Made by a program: the position numbers and the translations under genes
Origin: Ascidia mentula
Taxonomy: Eukaryota; Chordata; Ascidiacea; Phlebobranchia; Ascidiidae
NCBI GenBank assembly: GCA_947561715.1
Contig: OX387202.1
Span: forward strand, 13,095,001 to 13,159,000
DNA: 64,000 nucleotides
Reading direction: 5' to 3'
In this document: positions 21,700-32,831 of the stretch, piece after piece
How the letters are laid out: the number at the start of each line of letters is the position of its first letter
Numbering within the stretch: the stretch's first letter is position 1
The notes under the pieces: generated by a model
The model's input: the letters and a program-made list of their open reading frames with translations, nothing else
What the model was told of the DNA's origin: nothing
Databases searched by the model: none

Positions 21700-23124
21700 C
21701 ACAAGGAGGCCAAAACTGGAGTGAGCTGCTGGGGGAATGCAGACCGTGAATAATCCTGAAAACATCATGGCTAAACCCATAACTCGTTTAAACCCAAAAC
21801 GCCTTGACATCCATCGACCGAGGATGTTGTTGCAGGCGTAACCGTAGAAGAAGCAGCCGAGCAGAAGTCCTTGTTGTGCTGCGTCCCAATTGAAAATGCC
21901 ATTCTAAAAATATCATGCAGTAGGTTCGGTTGTATATTGCACCACAAACCAATTCAATTTAATGTTAATACTTTCACTATCGAAACTGTTGACATTTTGT
22001 ACCATTTCCTTAATGAATTGAAAGGCATGAAACAAACCCAGCAGAACAGATGAATCATATTTAAATTCAATGTGGATTCGTCGATTTTAGGTGTAGAAAT
22101 ATATCTGCTTGATATAAGTAACACCTTTTGCTGGGTGTAATAATTAACCTGTTTTTTTTTTTCGATTTTCGACTGTTATATTGTTAATATGCGTACTTGG
22201 CAAACCTGAAACGTATATTGACCAAAATATAGTGCTGATAATTAAAACATCAACTTTTTGCAACTAACTTAATTCATCGACATATTTTTCCTTTACGTTA
22301 TAGCATTATTTTCCCAACGGGGCGGTAGAGTAAGCATACATTGGTGTAGTGCAATTAAACAATGCGACGGCACTGCAACTGAAAGAGGGAGAGAGAGCCG
22401 CCTTTCTGCTCTTTTGTTGTTACTTCCCTTCATCATTAACTTGCATCAATGTACAAAGGCCAGTATGATGCGACATGACAGCTCGGCTTTTATTTGTTCA
22501 AACACAACGTTTTATGTTTGGTCTGTAGTTATATAATATCATCCAGTACGATGCGTATGCTGTCATGCAAGCGCGAATATTTTGTTCAAAATGGGTAAAG
22601 AACCAAAGGGATTTGCCTTAACACAAGCAAAAAATACACTGCCAACAACCTTGCATACAGTTATAAGAAATCATTAATTCTCGTTTAATCTATGCGCCCG
22701 TCAGCTATACAATACTTTCAATATTCTAAAATTGAGATCAAATGCAAAAGCATTCTTACAGAAAACGACTCGCCCCTGCTTGCGTTTTGTCCTCGGTTCG
22801 GGCATTCCGAGGTTAAATTCTGCTGGTGTTCCTTGGCTTCGTGCGTGGTCGAGTTTACCATGGCTACAATGGCCACACTCAAGCAGCTGCGGACGGCGTA
22901 GACATTGAACATGGCTGAAAAGCACAGGACGGCTAGCACGTGTCGCACTTTCAAGTAACATCCCTGTAAAACCCAACCGTTTCAAAACTACTTGGCTTTA
23001 AGAGGTATAAAAACATGGTTACATCGCGTTTGGCTTCAAGATTAAGGGCGTATTCGACGGTGACGTCATTTGCTTCGGTTAGTTTGCTGCCTTCTTGGAT
23101 GTTTGCTTTGGTGTCGGCGTCCAT
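21700..23124 (-). pseudogene. SLC17 transporter relic, exons 1-3 (copy 3)
   Basis: Exon 1 is 23124-23023, exon 2 is 22963-22760, and exon 3 runs from 21903 to about 21700. Here exon 3 lacks the 17-bp insertion and keeps the FFYGYACNNILG frame. Its 3' end is fused, around 21690-21705, to a scrap of exon 4 (the CCGGGTTGATGGCA piece) and then to a GNAT fragment. The donor of exon 1 is weaker (GTAACC for GTAAGC). Non-functional, but it preserves the state before the insertion seen in copies 1 and 2. Confidence 0.82.
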
Positions 23125-23817
23125 GTTCAACTGACTAACATTTAGCACGCCTCAAACTATTTTTGTGCGCACTGTATAGCAAAAGCTACTGATACAGGCT
23201 GCTGAAGTGGCATTCATCGATGGTTCATTGCCTTTGCCGCCTCTTTTGCCTACCGCAAATAAATGTTGTCGTCACGCAGAGATAAGACTTCCGTCTAGTG
23301 TTCCAGTGTAGAAATACCTTCTTAGTTTCAAAGCAAACAATGGGGTTCGTCTCGTGGACGACTAATATACGACGTAATTGGTGCGCCACACCTGCTGCAC
23401 ACCTTTAGATCGTCAGACCTTGCAGAAACCAAATATCTTCGGATCAAACATAAAACGTGTGTTAATGTGGAGCAATTGCTGGGTAAAGCAGCACAAATCA
23501 TCAAAGCCGGCATGACAATGGCACAATGCGACAGTTTGTTCTAAAACATACAGGACATGGGGGGTGCAGCGTACCAATTGATTCCTTCAACTTGCTGCTG
23601 TGCTAAAGCTAAAGTCTGCTTGCGTGTTCTTGTTGTATAGGTTACTAAGTTTGACTCCGTGGTAGACTTGTTTATTAATTGAAAGGCACGGTTGCAATAC
23701 CAGGTGGCTTAAGTTTAATTTGTTTCAAGCGCGTTTAACACGTGACTGAATTGCAGCAAATTAACTATTAAAAGAACGTACGAACGTTTACAGCGTGATT
23801 GGTATCAGCAGCTTAAT

Positions 23818-23950
23818 TTTAACTCTGCAGGAAGGCTCACCTCCGCCTGCATCCTTTCTTTTTTTTAACTCTGCAGGTAGGCTCACCTCCGCCTGCATCC
23901 TTTCTTATTTTTAACTCTGCAGGTAGGCTCACCTCCGCCTGCATCCTTTC
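23818..23950 (+). repeat. 46-bp tandem repeat in GNAT leader (3 units)
   Basis: Three units of TTTTTAACTCTGCAGG followed by AGGCTCACCTCCGCCTGCATCC. Other leaders carry one unit; the downstream copy (25750-25815) carries about one and a half. The promoter/leader therefore varies in length between paralogues. Confidence 0.85.
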
Positions 23951-24033
23951 CGTCTAGTGTTCAAGTGTTGAAATTTCTGAAACATGCGGCGTGTTCAGTG
24001 CAGCACTGTGTTGTTGATTTGGACCACACAAAA

Positions 24034-24729
24034 ATGTCAAGTTGGTTAATAAAACAACTCAATGCAAGTCACTTGCCTAAAGTATTGTGTTTTTTGGAGG
24101 AGTTTTATACGAAGAAGGAAGTGGTTCATAAACTAGCCGCAATACCGTACGAAGTTTATGTTCCTTATCATGGCGAAATCGCAAAATCTTCTATTAAACA
24201 AGAAACTTGTCTGGGATGTTTTGATAAAAACGGTTCATTGGTTGGAGTGACAATGGGACGGATTTTCGAAAAATATGTATCAAAAACAGAGTCTACAATT
24301 GTTCCTCCAAATATAGAGAAAGGAACGTTGATAAGATTAATGGGAGTTGCAAAGTTTTTGGACAGCTTGGAAGAAGAATTCTGTATGAAGTTAAAGGCAC
24401 CTTCGTTTGCTGTGGTTGGCCCAGTCTGTATTGCACCAGACCATCAAAACTTAGGTATTAGTCCCCACTTAGTTTCACAATTGGAAGATTTATTACGAAG
24501 CAAAGATTGTGACATTGCTGTTTTAACTACAATAATCGACAAACCTGTGCGTTTGGTGCAGTTGTCGGGTTACAATCTGGTAAAGTCAAGAAAATTGAAG
24601 GATTGCTTCACTGCAGGAAATCTCAAAGTGTTTCCGAATGCAATTGAACACGCCACAGAAGCTAGGCTTTTTTACAAAATACTGAATCGTGGCAAGCAAT
24701 CACAGGAAGATATATCTTCATATTTCTAA
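24034..24729 (+). CDS. GNAT-fold N-acetyltransferase, plus-strand lineage, copy 4
   Basis: 231 codons from ATG 24034; the frame is open 23 codons upstream without an ATG. Same family as 1245-1940 with several substitutions (Ala to Pro at VPPNIEK, EEFCMKL for EEFFSKL, DIAVL). The acetyl-CoA loop is again N-L-G-I-S. In the leader the TTTCAG of other copies is TTTCTG, which removes one possible acceptor. Cytosolic acetyl-CoA-dependent amine acetylation is inferred from the fold only. Confidence 0.72.
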   Translation: MSSWLIKQLNASHLPKVLCFLEEFYTKKEVVHKLAAIPYEVYVPYHGEIAKSSIKQETCLGCFDKNGSLVGVTMGRIFEKYVSKTESTIVPPNIEKGTLIRLMGVAKFLDSLEEEFCMKLKAPSFAVVGPVCIAPDHQNLGISPHLVSQLEDLLRSKDCDIAVLTTIIDKPVRLVQLSGYNLVKSRKLKDCFTAGNLKVFPNAIEHATEARLFYKILNRGKQSQEDISSYF

Positions 24730-25091
24730 AAAACTTTGCCAATTTGTGATTCGATAGTGAAATATAAAACTGATCCATTCTTGTTCCGCATTGTAGGCTG
24801 TGCCACGGGCGGGAATGAGTACGAACTATACCTGCTTATTTACATGTAAATATAACTTTCCGTTTTCTGTAGCCTTGTTTTTGTTGTTTTTTGTTTGTTG
24901 TGTAATTTGATTGGTCATGTTAAGTAAATTTTGGTTGCTGATCTTTCGTACGTGTTGTTTCAGACCCATTTCTTCATTTAAACACCTTAGTAGCCTTTAT
25001 CATCAGAACTACAGGTGATGGTTTTTTAACAGGGGTTTGTGAATACAGAAAGGTTGGGAATTACTTTACAAAGGATCGCTGGGAATTTGTG

Positions 25092-26952
25092 GTTCAACTG
25101 ACTAACATTTAGCACGCCTCAAACTATTTTTGTGCGCACTGTATAGCAAAAGCTACTGATACAGGCTGCTGAAGTGGCATTCATCGATGGTTCATTGCCT
25201 TTGCCGCCTCTTTTGCCTACCGCAAATAAATGTTGTCGTCACGCAGAGATAAGACTTCCGTCTAGTGTTCCAGTGTAGAAATACCTTCTTAGTTTCAAAG
25301 CAAACAATGGGGTTCGTCTCGTGGACGACAAATATACGATGGGGTAATTGGTGCGCCACACCTGATGCACACCTTTAGCTCGTCAGACCTTGCAGAAACC
25401 AATTATCTTCGGATCAAACATAAAACGTGTGTTAATGTGGAGCAATTGCTGGGTAAAGCAGCACAAATCATCAAAGCCGGCATGACAATGGCACAATGCG
25501 ACAGTTTGTTCTAAAACATACAGGACATGGGGGGTGCAGCGTACCAATTGATTCCTTCAGCTTGCTGCTGTGCTAAAGCTAAAGTCTGCTTGCGTGTTCT
25601 TGTTGTATAGGTTACTAAGTTTGACTCCGTGGTAGACTCGTTTATTAATTGAAAGGCACGGTTGCAATACCAGGTGGCTTAAGTTTAATTTGTTTCAAGC
25701 GCGTTTAACACGTGACTGAATTGCAGCGAATTAACTATTAAAAGAACGCCTCCGCCTGCATCCTTTCTTATTTTTAACTCTGCAGGAAGGCTCACCTCCG
25801 CCTGCATCCTTTCCGTCTAGTGTTCAAGTGTTGAAATTTCTGAAACATGCGGCGTGTTCAGTGCAGCACTGTGTTGTTGATTTGGACCACACAAAAATGT
25901 CGAGTTGGTTAATAAAACAACTCAATGCAAGTCACTTGCCTAAAGTATTGTGTTTTTTGGAGGAGTTTTATACGAAGAAGGAAGTGGTTCATAAACTAGC
26001 CGCAATACCGTACGAAGTTTATGTTCCTTATCATGGCGAAATCGCAAAATCTTCTATTAAACAAGAAACTTGTCTGGGATGTTTTGATAAAAACGGTTCA
26101 TTGGTTGGAGTGACAATGGGACGGATTTTCGAAAAATATGTATCAAAAACAGAGTCTACAATTGTTCCTCCAAATATAGAGAAAGGAACGTTGATAAGAT
26201 TAATGGGAGTTGCAAAGTTTTTGGACAGCTTGGAAGAAGAATTCTGTATGAAGTTAAAGGCACCTTCGTTTGCTGTGGTTGGCCCAGTCTGTATTGCACC
26301 AGACCATCAAAACTTAGGTATTAGTCCCCACTTAGTTTCACAATTGGAAGATTTATTACGAAGCAAAGATTGTGACATTGCTGTTTTAACTACAATAATC
26401 GACAAACCTGCGCGTTTGGTGCAGTTGTCGGGTTACAATCTGGTAAAGTCAAGAAAATTGAAGGATTGCTTCACTGCAGGAAATCTCAAAGTGTTTCCGA
26501 ATGCAATTGAACACGCCACAGAAGCTAGGCTTTTTTACAAAATACTGAATCGTGGCAAGCAATCACAGGAAGATATATCTTCATATTTCTAAAAAACTTT
26601 GCCAATTTGTGATTTGATAGTGAAATATAAAACTGATCCATTCTTGTTCCGCATTGTATGCCACGGGCGGGAATGAGTACGAACTATACCTGCTTATTTA
26701 CATGTAAATATAACTTTCCGTTTTCTGTAGCCTTGTTTTTGTTGTTTTTTGTTTGTTGTGTAATTTGATTGGTCATGTTAAGTAAATTTTGGTTGTTGAT
26801 CTTTCGTACGTGTTGTTTCACACCCATTTCTTCATTTAAACACCTTAGTAGCCTTTATCATCAGAACTACAGGTGATGGTTTTTTAACAGGGGTTTGTGA
26901 ATACAGAAAGGTTGGGAATTACTTTACAAAGGATCGCTGGCAATTTGTGGTT
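25092..26952. repeat. ~1.97-kb tandem duplication, right copy
   Basis: Right copy of 23125-25091. The junction at about 25091 joins a GNAT 3' flank (GGATCGCTGGGAATTTGTG) to the SLC17-relic 5' flank, with a few bases of shared TGTGGTT-like sequence. Confidence 0.85.
25897..26592 (+). CDS. GNAT-fold N-acetyltransferase, plus-strand lineage, copy 5
   Basis: 231 codons from ATG 25897. The protein differs from the 24034 copy by one residue seen here (KPARL for KPVRL). Same altered CoA loop. Its 3' neighbour on the minus strand is the broken copy at 27514-28195, so the convergent arrangement of the 9.48-kb unit is kept. Confidence 0.72.
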   Translation: MSSWLIKQLNASHLPKVLCFLEEFYTKKEVVHKLAAIPYEVYVPYHGEIAKSSIKQETCLGCFDKNGSLVGVTMGRIFEKYVSKTESTIVPPNIEKGTLIRLMGVAKFLDSLEEEFCMKLKAPSFAVVGPVCIAPDHQNLGISPHLVSQLEDLLRSKDCDIAVLTTIIDKPARLVQLSGYNLVKSRKLKDCFTAGNLKVFPNAIEHATEARLFYKILNRGKQSQEDISSYF

Positions 26953-27513
26953 TGGTTATGGATCGCACGAGAAACAAAACGGGAGGAAACGTCACTTGAT
27001 CTGCAAGATATAGGTTATCGTAAATACTTTCAGAACCTTCTGCCTTTTATGTTCTCTCTTCAAAAGTAATGACGAAACCTTCGGGGGTGGTAATCATTTA
27101 ACACAGGGTTTTCTAAATTGCGTGAAACGCGCGGTACACTGATGTGCATTAAACGGGTGTTTCATAAATCTATACATTACGTAAGCGTTGTCTATTATCA
27201 TCGACTTTATTACTGGATGCTAGTTTTTAACCTAAACAAGCCCATACTTTACATTAAACGCTGTTGCTTGACTGTATCAATAATTGCCTGCAGTGTTGCT
27301 TCAAGTTATAGTTCTTAACTCGTTCTAAAACATTTAAACAAGAAAGCACGCAAGTCTAAAACAAACACACTTTTATTTTACATTTCTCGAAAACTTGAGT
27401 ACGCGTAAGGGAATCCTAACTATACACCTAACAATAACACCATGGCACACAATACGCACCAAGAATTGATCAGTTTTATATTCCACTATCAAATCACAAA
27501 TTGCCAAAGTTTT

Positions 27514-28195
27514 TTAGAAATAGGAAGATATATCTTCCTGTGATTGCTTGTCACGATTCAGTATTTTGTAGTAGAAACCAGCTTCTGTGGCGTGTTCAAC
27601 TGCATTCGGAAACACTTTGAGATTTCCTGCAGTGAAGCAATCCTCGTATTTTCTTGACTTTACCAGCTTGTAGCCCGACAACTGCATCAAACGCGCAGAT
27701 ATGTCGGTTATTGTAATACAAACAGCAAGGTCACAATCTTTGCTTCGTAATAAATCTTCCAATTGTAAGATCAACTGGCGCCCAATGCCTAAGTTATGAT
27801 AGTCTGGTGCAATACAGACTGGGCCAACCACAGCAAACGACGGTACCTTTAACTTCATACAGAATTCTTCATCCAAGCTGTCGAAAAACTTATGAACCGT
27901 TTTTATCAAAACATCCCAGACAAGTTTCTTGTTTAATGGAAGATTTTGCTTTTTCGCCATGATAAGGAACATAAACTTCGTACGGTATTGCGGCAAGTTT
28001 ATGAACCACTTCTTTCTTCGTATAAAACTCCTCCAAAAAAGACAATACTTTAGGCAAGTGACTTGCATTGAGTTCTTTTATCAACCAACTTGACATTTTT
28101 GTTGGGTCCAAATCAACACTATAGTGCGCCACTGCCAATGTTAGTAACTGAATGTTCACAACAATCGCGTGATGTAGTTTCCTACAAGTGCACAT
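27514..28195 (-). pseudogene. GNAT pseudogene, minus-strand lineage, 113-bp deletion
   Basis: The 5' part (from ATG 28195) follows the intact minus-strand genes to DKNGS. A 113-bp deletion then joins this to the KFFDSLDEEF codons in another frame. It removes about 38 codons before motif A. The downstream frame still contains an intact NLGIGRQL loop and C-terminus, so the lesion looks recent. The AATAAA signal at 27372-27377 is retained. Confidence 0.86.
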
Positions 28196-29087
28196 TGGTT
28201 TTGATCACATTTCCTGGAAAAAGTTGTCAGGATATCCAATGCTTCATGTACACAATACGTACCAACCGTCCACCAAATATTGAACTTTTCCAAAAAGAAA
28301 AAAACGATTACAGTCATAATTGCGGAGGTAACATACAGGCGCTTACATAACATTTTTCATACTTAGATTTACACAACATATGATAATGAATCACGCAGCT
28401 TACACCACAATAAATCTAATGGGTTACATAAAAAAAGGTTTCGAAAGCTTTAGTTTAATTCATTGGTACACAAACTGTGGGACATGAAATTTTATCCGGC
28501 CACGGAGGTTAACCGTTACTCTATAGGACGCATATTGGTTTTTCTATGAAAATTAGTTTTGGTGCTGGGAAATGCCCACCGTGTAGACCTGTGTCACAAT
28601 GGGAAGTCATGCATCACCAAGCAAAGCAGTGACGCAATTAAGTTAAATTTACGGTTGAATGAGCGCACATGTGCGTGCTGTTGTCATGGCGAATTTTAGG
28701 GTGTTTGGGGCAGTTTCAGTGGGGTTTTGGGCTATTCCAATTAGGTAGTAACTTGCTGGTGGGTGCTGCTGAAAATTATGTTGAAAATGGAGCAAAAAAA
28801 TCAGGCTGTATTTATGGAAAAATGAATCGTTTAAGTGTCCAATCATTTGTGATTTTATGAAAGATCTACAAAGTTTGATTAAAATTAGTCTCCGAAAAAA
28901 AGGTTTAGCCAACCCCCTAGGGCCATTTGCCCCCCTGGGTACTCAGTATTTTGGTTAAAAGAGCAACAAAAAATGGAACTGGATTTTGCAGAAAAATGAA
29001 TCGTTCAACTACTCACTCATTTGCATTTTTTTGAAAGTTCCAACTCTTCTCTATGCGATGGCATCAAACTTAGTTGCTGAAAAAGTG
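28196..29087. other. Intergenic region, copy 3
   Basis: Counterpart of 3684-4588 with small deletions; no gene seen. Confidence 0.35.
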
Positions 29088-29333
29088 TCAAAGCCCTCCC
29101 CCAAGGGCTGGGTATACCCCCCTGTTGGTCATATGATCTTCCAGGAGGCCCAACAAGTCCTTGCTCTGTACAGTCTCATCCAGGAGCAAATTTTTTTTTT
29201 CAACTTTGTAGAATTTTAGGTCCCTATGTAAGTCACAAGACCCATCAACGGTCATTGGGAAACAAGCGGAACAGTCACTAGATGCATTACAGCCGAGGGC
29301 CTTGAACACAAGATTCCCCAATCTAATACCCAT
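29088..29333 (-). CDS. Hypothetical 81-residue ORF, copy 3
   Basis: Still open, with Pro to Leu near the start (GNLVFKAL). This is the most diverged of the three copies. No recognised family. Confidence 0.2.
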   Translation of the reverse strand: MGIRLGNLVFKALGCNASSDCSACFPMTVDGSCDLHRDLKFYKVEKKNLLLDETVQSKDLLGLLEDHMTNRGVYPALGGGL

Positions 29334-30562
29334 ATAGGTCCTATACTGGTTTAAAAATAACAACCTTAATTTTAATCTCTCGTGTTACAGTATAGTATAA
29401 AAAATGTCTTGTGATCTTAAATTCGCTACAATTTTTTCTTGAAACTTTGGAGCACGCAGTGAAACTTTTGGAGCCCATATTTAAAAACAAACTAATTTTG
29501 GTCACAGAATAATAAAATTTAAAGATCACTGAAGTGTTTTCGTATGTAGTAAGTAACACTTTAGTGTTTTGCAAATGAAGCTCTGCTCCAGCACAATTAG
29601 GTATTTAAAATTTCTCTGGACACTGGAGTGTTGCACCCGCGCGTTTGAAAACACACAGGTCGAAACAGTGCGTGTACATACCCTGTCTGCAGCTCGCCAA
29701 TAATCCGCCTTTTTTGCATATATGTTTCACTTGTCATTGCTACGCAACAAACAAAACAAAATGGTAAACGCTCTCTGGCGCCACCCGCCCTTGCAGCGAT
29801 AAATGCAATAGGTCGCGCTTAACTAGGTTAGGCCTAGAGTTGCTTAGTGGACAACACTTTATAGTTTATTTTCTATTATAAGGCAAATTAGCCTCGGGCC
29901 AACAGACCCGGCTAAATGGTACTTTCTTCGGTAGTATAATATTCTTAGTCGTTCTGATCAAAATATGTGAATTTCTTTAAGCTTTGTGAATCCAAACAGT
30001 ATACGTTACAGAGTTAGCATTGTATTGAGTATCACATGGAATTCGCATGAAATAGAATCGGACTAGAATGACCAAAACACCAGACTGCAACGCAGACAGC
30101 CAAGAGCAGAGGAAACGATTCACACTATCTTATGAACTATTGACGGTTCACATGGGAAACAGGATTTGCTTGATAATTTAGCTTGGTAATAATTAGATCT
30201 TGGACACTTCTATCTTGAATTTATGGATGTAACGTTGGGCTACTTCCTCTCTACGTAAAGAGACCATCGGAATAACAAGCTGAGGTGTGTTTGTATTGTG
30301 CCTTTAAGTTTACGTGATAAGTACGTAAGTAAGTACCGTAATAGCAGCGGACAGAGGCAGTAACAGGTAGGCCCAGCAGCGTTTTGCAACTCAGGTGACA
30401 AGTGTTTGTTGGATCGATATCCAATCGACCTTTCAATAGATTTTTGCCAAAAGAGCTTTTAAAGTGACAGGATATTATGTCTGTGACCGCCAGGAATAAT
30501 TGCTAAAATGCCTTTGGTGCAGAATTATTTTACGTAAACTTGATGTTTTTCTCGCGTTTTGG
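29334..30562. other. Intergenic region, unit end and unique DNA
   Basis: Unit-derived to ~30390, then unique. No supportable gene before the GNAT relative at 30563. Confidence 0.35.
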
Positions 30563-31212
30563 ATGGAACGTTTCGTGATAAAACAACTAACCGCGAGTTA
30601 TTCACCGCAAGTATTACGCTTTGTGGTGGAATATTACGCAAGGACCGAAATAGTCAGTGCATTGTCTGGAATATCCAATCACGGAACATGTTTGGGATGT
30701 TCTGAAAAACGAGGTTCTTTGCTGGTTGGTGTGGCAATGGGAAGAATTCGCAACAAATATGTTTCAATGACTGAGTCCACGAGAGTTCCTGCAAATTTGG
30801 ACAATGAAACCTTATTGCGATTAAGGTTTTGTTGAAGTTTTTCGACAATTTGGATGAAGCTCTCTGTTCACAGTTAAAGGTATCTTTGATCGCCGATACT
30901 GGACTGGTTTGTATTATACCTGACTATCACAACCTAGGTATTGGACGTCAGCTGGCTTGCAAATTAGACGATATGTTCCAACGTAAAGGTTGTGACGTTG
31001 CTGTTTGTACTACAATATCCGCAATTTCTGCGCGCATGATACAGATGATTGGCTACAAACTGGTGCAGTCCAGAAAATACGAGGATTGTTTTACAGATAG
31101 AGAGCTTAAAGTGTTTCCAAATGCAGTTGATTATGCAAAAACAGCTGCGTTCCATTACAATATACTTAATCAAAGGCACATTTCACTAAAAGGTATACCT
31201 TCTTGCATTTAA
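30563..31212 (+). pseudogene. Divergent GNAT gene with 1-nt frameshift
   Basis: An ATG at 30563 opens a frame reading MERFVIKQLTASYSPQVLRF, clearly related to the GNAT family but well diverged. At about 30820-30830 the frame shifts by one missing base and continues from the LKFFDNLDEAL codons to a stop at 31210-31212. The second part has a canonical acetyl-CoA loop, YHNLGIGRQL, plus IGYKLV and the conserved KYEDCF. The N-terminal half is shorter than in the paralogues (a gap before GTCLGC). This is the only GNAT copy outside the duplication field and may resemble the ancestor. A sequencing error or a recent loss could explain the single lesion. Confidence 0.75.
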
Positions 31213-32831
31213 ATGGAGCCACAATTCTTGTGGCACTATAGTGGAACTGTATTTATGCGCTTATGTAACTTCTCGAATGGGACTTGTTGACTTTTACTCA
31301 TTTGGTGGAAGTAAAAGACTTTCGGAATTAAAACTAGCAATAAAAACCCTCCAATATTTTATATTGTTTCAACCGCAAGCTAAATTTTAACCTTTTACAA
31401 AAACCGTGAATGTATGTGACTGAGTTTGTTGCACTTTGTATTACATATTAGCATCACTCCAAAGCGCAAATTGCTCTGTATAAGTCATTTTCATCCGTTT
31501 TGTTTTGTAATTTTGAAACCCCGAAGTGTCAACATCACCTGACAACCAGTGATAATTTATTCCTTTAGGTATCGATAAGTGTGTCTCGTGGTGGAAGAAA
31601 AAACATATTTTGTGTTTTAGGCACAAATTGTGGAAATAAGCAAGAAATTGTAATGCAACCAAACGGCCTACAATCCTCATGCCTAAATGAACCAAATACA
31701 CTGAGAGTTAGTAAGTTTTTGTTTTCGACACGTTGTGTTTATACACTTTTGCCTCCGGTTACGTCATTGTTTATTTTCTTCGTCACATCACAAAAACAAA
31801 TGACAACGCAAAACCGTAACACATAAGTGGACCTACCTGGGTCCCAAACCCGGAATATATTACTTCACCAAATCTTTTTTCGGGTGTTAAAACAATACAT
31901 TTTGTTTAAAATTTATGCCCTGTCAAATGTGCGAATGTTCTGGCGCGCGGGAAGTAATGCATTTCCATCTACAGAGCTACAGCTTATAAAATTGCCCATG
32001 TTGCAAACCTACAAAAACCTTCGAACTGCGGGTCAGCAGATTTCTACATTACACAGACTTATTTGTGGATCAAATATGCGGACCTGACTGTGCTATATGG
32101 TTCATTAGCGTTTTCCCGGACTGTACGACACTAATTTAATTGTTTATTTCCGAGTGGTAGTCAAACAATAAAACCTTTTGTCAATAGCGAGAAAATGACA
32201 CACTCATGTTTGTTTTGACTTTTTTTGTCACGAATCGTCACGCTCGAATGCTTGTTCCCCTTTCATTGGTGCATGTGCTGCCTCAGCGTCATTTCGGCGC
32301 AGTAAAGAAAAATAAGTGCGAAATATAAATACGCATGAATGCACATTAATGCACACAATAAATAATATTATTTCAAATTTCCGAAATTAGGGCAAGATTG
32401 CGTTGTGGACACTAGTACATGTATGAATATCATTATTTTATCTAAAGTTTTTATAATACCATATCAGTTAGCACATTTCTTGCCACCACCACGTGCGATG
32501 GTGTGCATCAGAGCGTGATAGATTATTGGACAAAATCTTGTGACTTTGCGAAATGACAAAAGGTTAATTGTTAAGTACAGTTTTCATTGGTGAATCAGGG
32601 CATTTAATACGCTGTGTAAATAACAAGATACATAAGAGTGAGGACGTGGCATGTAGCTTGTAAAAACATTGCTGACAATAACAAAAGCTTCGCTTTGAGT
32701 TCAAACCGGTCCATGCTGCAATCATTGGTAGCTGGTAGCAGACTCGGTTAAAAAATTGTGTGTGCTTGTCTTTTATAGTGCGTAGTGTATGTACTAAGCT
32801 GTTAAGACGTGTTCACTGTAGCTAGTTAAAC
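31213..32831. other. Intergenic region
   Basis: No gene seen. About 32280-32620 resembles 42060-42440 downstream of the second SLC17 gene, suggesting an old duplication of a GNAT plus SLC17 block. Confidence 0.4.

Larger units (their letters stand above)
23125..25091. repeat. ~1.97-kb tandem duplication, left copy
   Basis: Starts at GTTCAACTGAC and contains the leader module, a GNAT gene and its 3' flank. The same start recurs at 25092. The gene-to-gene offset is 1863 bp and the 5'-flank offset is 1967 bp; the difference is explained by extra 46-bp units at 23818-23950. Confidence 0.88.
26593..30390. repeat. Third copy of the middle of the 9.48-kb unit
   Basis: Matches 1941-~5880 with point changes and small indels (offset about 24,512-24,625). 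It ends near 30390-30410, where unique sequence begins. It is more diverged from copies 1 and 2 than they are from each other, so it is older or unconverted. Confidence 0.85.
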
